Source of the DNA: [Actinomadura] parvosata subsp. kistnae | GTDB lineage: Bacteria > Actinomycetota > Actinomycetes > Streptosporangiales > Streptosporangiaceae | NCBI RefSeq assembly: GCF_900323885.1 | Contig: NZ_OOHJ01000032.1 | Coordinates: 105,403 to 169,402 of the forward strand | Reading direction: 5' to 3' | DNA length: 64,000 nt | Shown here: piece by piece, positions 58,384 to 64,000 of the stretch | Layout of the letters: each line of letters starts with the position of its first letter | How positions within the stretch are numbered: position 1 is the first letter of the stretch | Notes under the pieces: generated by a model | The model's database searches: none | The model's input: only the letters and a program-made list of their open reading frames with translations | Told to the model about the DNA's origin: nothing | Made by a program: the position numbers and the translations under genes

Positions 58384-61164
58384 ATGGCTGCAGGCGTTGC
58401 ACCCGCGACGCGCCGGCACCACAACGTGCCGGTGAGCTTGACGTCGTTCGTGGGCCGGCAGGAACAGGTCGACAAGCTGCTCACCCTGCTGTCCTCACGG
58501 CGCCTGGTGTCGCTGACCGGGGTCGGTGGCTGTGGCAAGACCAGGCTGGCGCTTCGGGTGGCCGAGAGCCTGGCCGCGTCCTGCGCCGACGGCCCCTGGA
58601 TGGTGGACCTCTCGGCTGTCAAGGAGCCGGAGCAGGTGGGGCGGCTGGTGGCTTCGGCCTTCGACCTCCTGCTGGAGCCGGGCGGCGACCAGCTCGCCGG
58701 TCTGGTCAGGCAGCTGGCTCACCGCGAGACCCTGCTGTTGCTGGACACGTGCGAGCATCTGCTGGCACCGGTGGCCGAGCTGACCGACCGGCTGTTGCGC
58801 TCGTGCCCCGGCCTCACCGTCCTGGCCACCACGCGGGAACCCCTGGGGGTGGAGGGCGAGACGGTGTGGCGGGTTCCCGTCCTCGACGCCGCGGAGGCCC
58901 GGCAGCTCTTCGCCGAGCGCGCGACGCTGGTGGCTCCAGGCTTCGATCTGCGCGCGGTCGAGGCCGACGTGGACGCGGTGTGCACGAGAGTCGACCGGCT
59001 TCCGCTCGGGATCGAACTGGCGGCGGCCTGGGTCAGGGCGCTCGGACCTGCGCAGATCGCATCCGGGCTCGAGGATTCGGCGCGGCTGCTCACGGGCGGG
59101 CCGCGCGGGGGCGTCGCGCGGCATCGGACGCTGAATGCCTCGATCGGCTGGAGCCACGCGTTGCTCGACCGCCGCGATCAGGTGCTGTTCCGCCGTCTCG
59201 CGGCGTTCGCCGGTACGTTCGACATCGACGCGGTGGCTGCCGTGTGCGCCGGCCCCGGCGCCCCTGTGCACGGCTCCGTCGACGGTCGGGGCCGGGAAGC
59301 GGCGCTGCCCGTCGACTGGCTTCAGCCGCTCGGCCGGCTCCTGGACAAGTCGCTGGTCACCGTACGGGAGGTGGCCGGGCAGGTCAGATACCGGCTCCTG
59401 GACACCATCCAGCAGTACGCCGAGGAGGAGCTGCGGGCGGCGGGCGAGGAGGACGCCGTGCTGGAGCGCCATCTCGACCATTTCCTGCGCCTCGCGGAGG
59501 AGGCCGAGCCGGGGCTGGACTTCGACCAGGACACCTGGCGGCTGGTGCTCGACGGCCATCACGACAACCTGGTCAAGGCGTTGCGCTGGGGATTCGCGGG
59601 CGGACCCGCGCGACGTGCGAAGGCCTGCCGGATGGTCGCCGCGCTCGGGCGCTACTGGTTCCTGCGCGGGCTGTCCACCGAGGGGCACCGGTTCTTCGAC
59701 CTCGCCCTCCGTTGCGTCGAGGACCGCGCGGTGCGTCACCGCCTGCTGGCCGGGCAGGCCATGCTGGCCATGGTCAGCGGGCGCGGTGACCTGCTCGATG
59801 ACGCGGTGAGCGAAGTCCTCGACGACCCGGCCCCCGACCCGGTCTCCCGCGTGCGGTCTCTCACGGCACGCTCTTTCCGGGTCTTCTTCCGCGACTTCGA
59901 GGAGACCGAGCGCCTGGCCCGCGAGGCCTGCCACGAGGCCGAGCGGGTGGGCGACCCGTTCTGCCGGGACTGGGCGCTGGTGACGGCGGGATACAGCCTG
60001 CAGACCCGCGGCCTCAATGACGAGGCGAGGAAGGCGGCCCGCCGGGCCCACGCCGGCAGCGTGGAGCGTGGTGACCGCTTCTGCGCCGCCTTCGCTCGCG
60101 GGATCGAGGTCTTCACGACCATGCAGACCGGCGACGTCCGGGCCGCTGTGGCCATCGCGGACGAGGTGGTCGCCCTCGTGCGGCCGCTGCGCGACTACTT
60201 CGCCGTCGGTACCAACACCGTCAACGCCGCCCACGCGATCGCTTCGTCCGGCGATCTGGACCGTGCTCGCGAGCTGATCGACCCGGTGGTGAGGTCGGTC
60301 GTCGAGACCGAGGACGTCAACGTGGTCGGGTTCATGGTCGCGGACGGTCTCGTGCGCCTGTGGTCCGGCGAGCTCGAGGCGGCGGTCCGCACGTTCGAGC
60401 GAGGTGTCCGGCGACGTGCCGACGGGTCGATCGAGTGGATCGGGCTTCGCTGCCTGCCGGGCCTGGTGGGGGCGCTGCGGCGGCTGGACCGGCTGGAGAG
60501 CGCCGTGACGATCGCGAAGGAGGGCGTCGAGCTCGCCGAGCGGCTGCGGACCCCGTACGAGCTGGCGCAACTGCTGGACGAGCTGGGCAGGCTGGCCGCG
60601 CCGGCCGACCGGGGGCAGGCCCGCGACCTGCTGCACCGGTCGCTGGCGTTACGACACGACCACGGGCTCGTCACCAGCTTGGTCGACTCGCTCGAAGCGC
60701 TGGCGGAGCTCGACGCGGGCGAGGACGTCCACCGGGCGAGGGCCGCCCGGCTCCTGGGTGCGTGCGAGGCGGCCCGCGAGCGGATGGGGTACCCGCGGCC
60801 GCCCGTCGACGCGGCGGCTGCTGCCGCTCTGATCGCCGGGCTTCGAGACAGGCTCGGCGCGGGCTTCGACGAACACCGGGCCGCGGGCCGGGACCTCACG
60901 CTCGCGGACGCCGTCGAACTCGCGCGACGCGGCCGCGGCAGCCGCGACCGCCCCAGCGCCGGTTGGGAGAGCCTGTCACCGACCGAACGTGAGGTGGTCG
61001 TCCTGGTCTGCGCCGGCCTCAGCAACCCGGACGTGGCCGGACGGCTGTTCATGAGCCGGTCCACGGTCAAGAGTCACCTCAGCCGGATCTACCAGAAGCT
61101 CGGGGTGGCGAACAGGACCGAGCTCGCGGCATACGCGAGCTCCCACCCCGATCCCGGCAGCTGA
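58384..61164 (+). CDS. LuxR-family regulator with NB-ARC-like ATPase
   Basis: 926 residues from ATG 58384 with AGGGTGAT adjacent. It begins with the typical FVGRQEQVDKLLTLLSSRRL, the P-loop TGVGGCGKTRLALRVAESLA, and Walker B ETLLLLDTCEHLLAPVAELT. Next come an NB-ARC-like ASIGWSHALLDRRDQVLFRR winged segment, a long TPR-like region, and a C-terminal LuxR HTH (LSPTEREVVVLVCAGLSNPD, SRSTVKSHLSRIYQKLGV). It is an ATP-dependent cytoplasmic activator; the target is not evident from the neighbours. Confidence 0.92.
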   Translation: MAAGVAPATRRHHNVPVSLTSFVGRQEQVDKLLTLLSSRRLVSLTGVGGCGKTRLALRVAESLAASCADGPWMVDLSAVKEPEQVGRLVASAFDLLLEPGGDQLAGLVRQLAHRETLLLLDTCEHLLAPVAELTDRLLRSCPGLTVLATTREPLGVEGETVWRVPVLDAAEARQLFAERATLVAPGFDLRAVEADVDAVCTRVDRLPLGIELAAAWVRALGPAQIASGLEDSARLLTGGPRGGVARHRTLNASIGWSHALLDRRDQVLFRRLAAFAGTFDIDAVAAVCAGPGAPVHGSVDGRGREAALPVDWLQPLGRLLDKSLVTVREVAGQVRYRLLDTIQQYAEEELRAAGEEDAVLERHLDHFLRLAEEAEPGLDFDQDTWRLVLDGHHDNLVKALRWGFAGGPARRAKACRMVAALGRYWFLRGLSTEGHRFFDLALRCVEDRAVRHRLLAGQAMLAMVSGRGDLLDDAVSEVLDDPAPDPVSRVRSLTARSFRVFFRDFEETERLAREACHEAERVGDPFCRDWALVTAGYSLQTRGLNDEARKAARRAHAGSVERGDRFCAAFARGIEVFTTMQTGDVRAAVAIADEVVALVRPLRDYFAVGTNTVNAAHAIASSGDLDRARELIDPVVRSVVETEDVNVVGFMVADGLVRLWSGELEAAVRTFERGVRRRADGSIEWIGLRCLPGLVGALRRLDRLESAVTIAKEGVELAERLRTPYELAQLLDELGRLAAPADRGQARDLLHRSLALRHDHGLVTSLVDSLEALAELDAGEDVHRARAARLLGACEAARERMGYPRPPVDAAAAAALIAGLRDRLGAGFDEHRAAGRDLTLADAVELARRGRGSRDRPSAGWESLSPTEREVVVLVCAGLSNPDVAGRLFMSRSTVKSHLSRIYQKLGVANRTELAAYASSHPDPGS

Positions 61165-61234
61165 CCGCCACGAGCCGGCGGGCAGGTCGCCGTCGTGCCT
61201 GGCGGGGGCGGCGGTCCACGGCGCGGGCTCCCTG

Positions 61235-61798
61235 TCAACGATCTTCCCGGCGGGCAGTACGGAGACGCAGCCGGCCCCAGGGCTTCCAGACCGCCAGGAT
61301 CGTGGCGAAGGAGAGCGAGGAGAGGGACACGGCGGGCGGGAAGAACAGTCTCTCCACCACCGCGGACGACGGCGTGCCGGTCAGCAGGCGTTCGCCGTAC
61401 GATCCGACCGCGTCCATGCCCGGCATGAGCAGGACGACGATGAGGATGCACAGGGCCAGGTTGAGTGCCAGCTTCACGGCGACCCACCAGTAGCGGACCA
61501 GCCCCCAGGTGGTGCCGGCGCCCAGCACGACCCCGGTCACCAGGCATACGAGGGCGGATCCGAGCATCGGCCAGATCACGAACTCCGCCAATGCCCGGTA
61601 CGCCAGGCTCCGCGCGTTCACGTCGGCGGCGAACCGGCCGGCGAGCACCAGCACGGCCATGATCACGTCGATCCCGATCCACGCGCCGGCGGACATGACG
61701 TGGAGGACGAGCGTGGCGCGCCGCCAGCCTCTGGAGAGCCGCCGGCGGGGTGCGGCCGGCGCTCCTCGAATCCCGCGCTCCGAGGTCTGATGGGTCAC
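61235..61798 (-). CDS. membrane protein, DUF2269-like
   Basis: 187 residues from a GTG at 61798 overlapping the previous stop (GTGA). Four helices: LVLHVMSAGAWIGIDVIMAV, FVIWPMLGSALVCLVTGVVL, YWWVAVKLALNLALCILIVV, and LSSLSFATILAVWKPWGRLR. The LHVMSAGAWIG opening resembles DUF2269/CopD-like integral membrane proteins. It is translationally coupled to the membrane protein upstream and ends 70 bp from the convergent LuxR-ATPase gene. Confidence 0.75.
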   Translation of the reverse strand: MTHQTSERGIRGAPAAPRRRLSRGWRRATLVLHVMSAGAWIGIDVIMAVLVLAGRFAADVNARSLAYRALAEFVIWPMLGSALVCLVTGVVLGAGTTWGLVRYWWVAVKLALNLALCILIVVLLMPGMDAVGSYGERLLTGTPSSAVVERLFFPPAVSLSSLSFATILAVWKPWGRLRLRTARREDR

Positions 61799-62433
61799 CG
61801 CGGCACCCGGCGGCGGGACAGGCTCACACCCGCGCTGATCGCCCACACCATGCACAACAATCGGCCGAGCAGGATGAGGGCCGCTCCTTCGAAGACGAAG
61901 AGCGAGGACAGCGACAGCACGGACACGACCAGCGCCACCGTGGACAGGACGCGGACCGGCCGGCCGAACTCCCCCTCGCGGGATGTCAGGAAGGCGAACA
62001 CGCCGAGCGCGACGACATGGGCGGTGCCACCCGCGATGAAGTTGGCGTCGCGCAGCACCTCCACCGTGCCCGGCGAGGCCCCGGGGGCGACGGCGGCCAG
62101 CACCCACGCGCAGACGCTGGCGAGCAGCATGAGTCCCACGGCCACCAGGCCCCACAGACGGGACCGTCGGCCGCCGGCGACAGCGGCGAACCAGGCGAGG
62201 AAGAGCACGGACACCGCTTGGCAGGCGCCCATCAGCGCGGCGGCGAGGCGGTTGGCGGCGAACCAGTCCTGAGCCGCCGCGGCCGTCGAGTTCGGCAGCG
62301 GCATCGCGGACGTGGCGGCGGCGGACGTGACGAAATCGGTCACCAGGTAGACGGCCGCGAAACCGCAGGCGGCGATCAACGCCGGCACCCCGGTGCGGGC
62401 GCGATGGATGGTTGCGCTGGAAGGCTCGATCAT
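61795..62433 (-). CDS. multi-helix membrane protein, DUF4386-like
   Basis: 212 residues from the ATG at 62433 with GAGGAG upstream. About six helices: GVPALIAACGFAAVYLVTDF, LMGACQAVSVLFLAWFAAVA, WGLVAVGLMLLASVCAWVLA, GGTAHVVALGVFAFLTSREG and VLSTVALVVSVLSLSSLFVF. The layout resembles uncharacterised DUF4386-type proteins. It is first of a two-gene operon and divergent from 62808 across a gap with a 17-bp inverted repeat. Confidence 0.7.
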   Translation of the reverse strand: MIEPSSATIHRARTGVPALIAACGFAAVYLVTDFVTSAAATSAMPLPNSTAAAAQDWFAANRLAAALMGACQAVSVLFLAWFAAVAGGRRSRLWGLVAVGLMLLASVCAWVLAAVAPGASPGTVEVLRDANFIAGGTAHVVALGVFAFLTSREGEFGRPVRVLSTVALVVSVLSLSSLFVFEGAALILLGRLLCMVWAISAGVSLSRRRVPR

Positions 62434-62500
62434 GGACGGCTCCTCGCCGGTACGACTGGATCTCCTTTCCCTCAACCCTCGGAGCGGACGATGTGCACGT

Positions 62501-62775
62501 ACATCGGCCAGGTGGCCAGCCGGGCACGCCCGCCGGGCCACGTCGCGGGCGGGCGAACCGGAGACCGGACCGGTCCGGAACGAGGCGAGAGCGAGGTCAC
62601 GCTGTCCTCGCCGAGCCCCCTCAGGTCACGTCGCCAGAGTCCCGGCGGACGGATCCGCTTCCGGCGTACATGCTGGACGCAGGAGGATCGGCCGACCGAA
62701 ACGGTGCGCCACCCGGACTTCCCGCAGGCGCGGGTCCAGGCGCGATGTCGTGAACATGGGCCACCTGGCCGATGT
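62501..62775. repeat. 17-bp inverted repeat pair in a divergent promoter region
   Basis: ACATCGGCCAGGTGGCC at 62501-62517 has its exact reverse complement at 62759-62775. Each copy contains the short dyad GGCCA-GG-TGGCC. They lie 68 bp upstream of the membrane gene at 62433 and 33 bp upstream of the one at 62808, a layout expected for one repressor acting on both promoters. Confidence 0.7.
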
Positions 62776-62807
62776 TCGCCTCGGGACACCGGCGCAAAAT
62801 CCGGGAC

Positions 62808-63284
62808 ATGAATCAAGCCAACGACGCGGCAAGACCCGCGGTCCGATCCGGTCGTTTCCCGGCGACGGACATGCCGACCAGGCTGATGCTCCTGCTGCTG
62901 GCGCTCGGCCTGCCACGCACCGTCCTGGCGGATCTGGGCCTGGTCCCGCCGGAGAGCGGACTGCTCTACTACGTGCTGGCGCTCGCGCCGTTCGCGGCGT
63001 GGCTGCTGGTGGCGACGGTACGTCAGAGCCGCCGGCCTTTCCTGGACTTCCTCGTCCTCGGGATCCTCTACGGGCTCTCGCTGGTGGTGGTCCACCAGCT
63101 CCTGTGGGACGCCGCGGCGGGGTATGGCCGCAACACGCCTGCGGGCACCGCCGAGTTCGCGTACCGGGCGTACACGAGCGAGATCGCCATGGCGATCGGG
63201 CTCGGCACCGGGCTGGTCGCGGCCCTGGCCGCCGTCGGCGCGCGAGCGTGGCGGAACGCCCGGGCCGGCCGAGCTCAGCGCTGA
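62808..63284 (+). CDS. small membrane protein, unknown
   Basis: 158 residues from ATG 62808. Four helices: RLMLLLLALGLPRTVLADLG, GLLYYVLALAPFAAWLLVAT, RPFLDFLVLGILYGLSLVVV and AMAIGLGTGLVAALAAVGAR, with a polar N-terminus and a basic C-terminus. No family is recognised. It is convergent with the isochorismatase-like gene 22 bp away. Confidence 0.7.
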   Translation: MNQANDAARPAVRSGRFPATDMPTRLMLLLLALGLPRTVLADLGLVPPESGLLYYVLALAPFAAWLLVATVRQSRRPFLDFLVLGILYGLSLVVVHQLLWDAAAGYGRNTPAGTAEFAYRAYTSEIAMAIGLGTGLVAALAAVGARAWRNARAGRAQR

Positions 63285-63306
63285 GACCGGCAATACGCCG
63301 TGGTCG

Positions 63307-63942
63307 TCAGCTTGAGGGAGCCATACGAGAGCGGATGGCGGCGATGACCTCGCTCGTGTCCAGGCAGGCGATGCCCATACCGGTGAGCTCGCCGTCCGCG
63401 TCGCTGGTCCAGCGGGAGAGCGCGTCCCGCACCGCGACGGTGCGTAGGTCGCGCTCGGTCGCGTCGACGAGCGTGGCACGCGGGCAGTTCGGATAGTTGC
63501 AGCCGGCGACGACCACCGTGCTCACCTCGCGTTCGGTGAGGTGGTCCAGCAGCCGGGTGCGGAAGAAGGCGCTCCAGCGAGGTTTGTACAGGATGTGCTC
63601 GTTCGGACCGATTTCCTGCGCGTGTCCTGCCAGGAGCAGGTCCGGATCGAGTTCGGTTTCCGGCGCCAGTCCGTCGGCGAGCCGGGAGCCCGGCGAGTGC
63701 GGGTTGACCTTTCCTCGCACCGTGCGCCGGCACAGGTCGGCGTTGCTGCCGTCGGGCAGGTACAGGCGCACGATGTGCACGATGGGCCGCCCCGCTCGGC
63801 GGAACGCGTGCGTCAGGCGCCGGACCGCGGGCAGCACCTCGGCGGTGCCGGCGATGTCGGCGACAAAGTCGCGTTGCAAGTCGATGGTGAGCAGGGCGCT
63901 GCGGGAGAACTCGGGGCTGGTGTGTTCGTTCACGCCGGACAC
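63307..63942 (-). CDS. cysteine hydrolase, isochorismatase family
   Basis: 211 residues from GTG 63942 (GTG 63933 is alternative). The catalytic Asp lies in ALLTIDLQRDFVADIAGTAE, Lys in HILYKPRWSAFFRTRLLDHL, and the nucleophile Cys in VVVAGCNYPNCPRATLVDAT. The family hydrolyses amides or enol ethers such as nicotinamide or isochorismate. The usual TTNCCV..T.. motif reads NYPNCPRAT, a subgroup variant. The remaining 58 bases of the window hold only its upstream region. Confidence 0.9.
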   Translation of the reverse strand: MSGVNEHTSPEFSRSALLTIDLQRDFVADIAGTAEVLPAVRRLTHAFRRAGRPIVHIVRLYLPDGSNADLCRRTVRGKVNPHSPGSRLADGLAPETELDPDLLLAGHAQEIGPNEHILYKPRWSAFFRTRLLDHLTEREVSTVVVAGCNYPNCPRATLVDATERDLRTVAVRDALSRWTSDADGELTGMGIACLDTSEVIAAIRSRMAPSS

Positions 63943-64000
63943 GTTAGGCGGGCGGGCCGTACCGGTCTTGTACGTCGTTGCGCGCGAACCGGCCCGGGGT

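Noticed and set aside
1..64000. tRNA or rRNA genes
   Set aside because: No T-loop GGTTCGAATCC-type element in an intergenic region with a matching cloverleaf was seen by eye, and no rRNA-like stretch.

Overview
The window is about 70% G+C with strong third-position GC bias, many GTG and TTG starts preceded by GGAG-type ribosome binding sites, and an actinomycete gene set: three very large LuxR-type ATPase regulators, GAF/ANTAR proteins, an ECF sigma factor with a CU044_5270-type partner, Tat-exported proteins and DUF2236 and DUF3500 proteins. It fits a large-genome filamentous actinomycete, possibly Streptosporangiaceae such as Nonomuraea, but the genus is inference. No rRNA, tRNA, CRISPR array or intact mobile element was seen. 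The many regulators, efflux pumps and oxidoreductases, and the unusually large number of decayed genes, suggest an accessory region such as a chromosome arm.

Layout. 0-5.3 kb: a partial MFS pump, a LAL regulator (P-loop ATPase plus LuxR domain) and fragments of IS3- and IS5-type transposases around a small secreted repeat protein. 5.3-10.3 kb: a cell-envelope module made of an OmpR-type two-component system and, divergent from it across three 11-bp-spaced direct repeats, an L,D-transpeptidase lipoprotein, a 66-residue Pro-rich secreted peptide and a Tat-exported TPR protein with two aspartic-protease-like lobes that both lack the catalytic Asp. 10.3-15 kb: two half-type ABC exporters and a methyltransferase behind a Fur-family-like palindrome, with a FecCD permease scrap downstream, probably an iron or metal chelator locus that has partly decayed. 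15-28 kb: small oxidoreductases, hydrolases and regulators alternating with pseudogenes (WYL regulator, LysR, DUF1330, MarR, MFS, MerR, transposase, NmrA, SDR). 28-41.4 kb: ECF sigma factor pair, methyltransferase/MFS operon with a divergent GlxA-type AraC regulator, a second LAL regulator divergent from an ene-reductase/MFS operon, a DUF3500 lipoprotein and a LysR regulator. 41.6-49.5 kb: a signalling island with two ANTAR proteins, several small Arg/Ala-rich coiled-coil proteins (some frameshifted), an OmpR-type regulator and a soluble PAS hybrid histidine kinase. 50-64 kb: a DUF2236 oxygenase, TsaC/Sua5, a NarL-type two-component system with tandem repeats in and beside it, a frameshifted CPBP protease, a DHFR-like reductase, a third LuxR-ATPase regulator, membrane proteins and an isochorismatase-type hydrolase.

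The most interesting objects are the envelope module with its double-dead aspartic-protease fold, the ANTAR/coiled-coil/hybrid-kinase island, the repeat expansions at the NarL system (24 bp x5 at the regulator's 3' end and a 99-bp in-frame duplication in the kinase linker), and a 52-bp perfect direct repeat enclosing the CPBP gene. All functional statements are read from sequence and remembered family knowledge; no database search was run.
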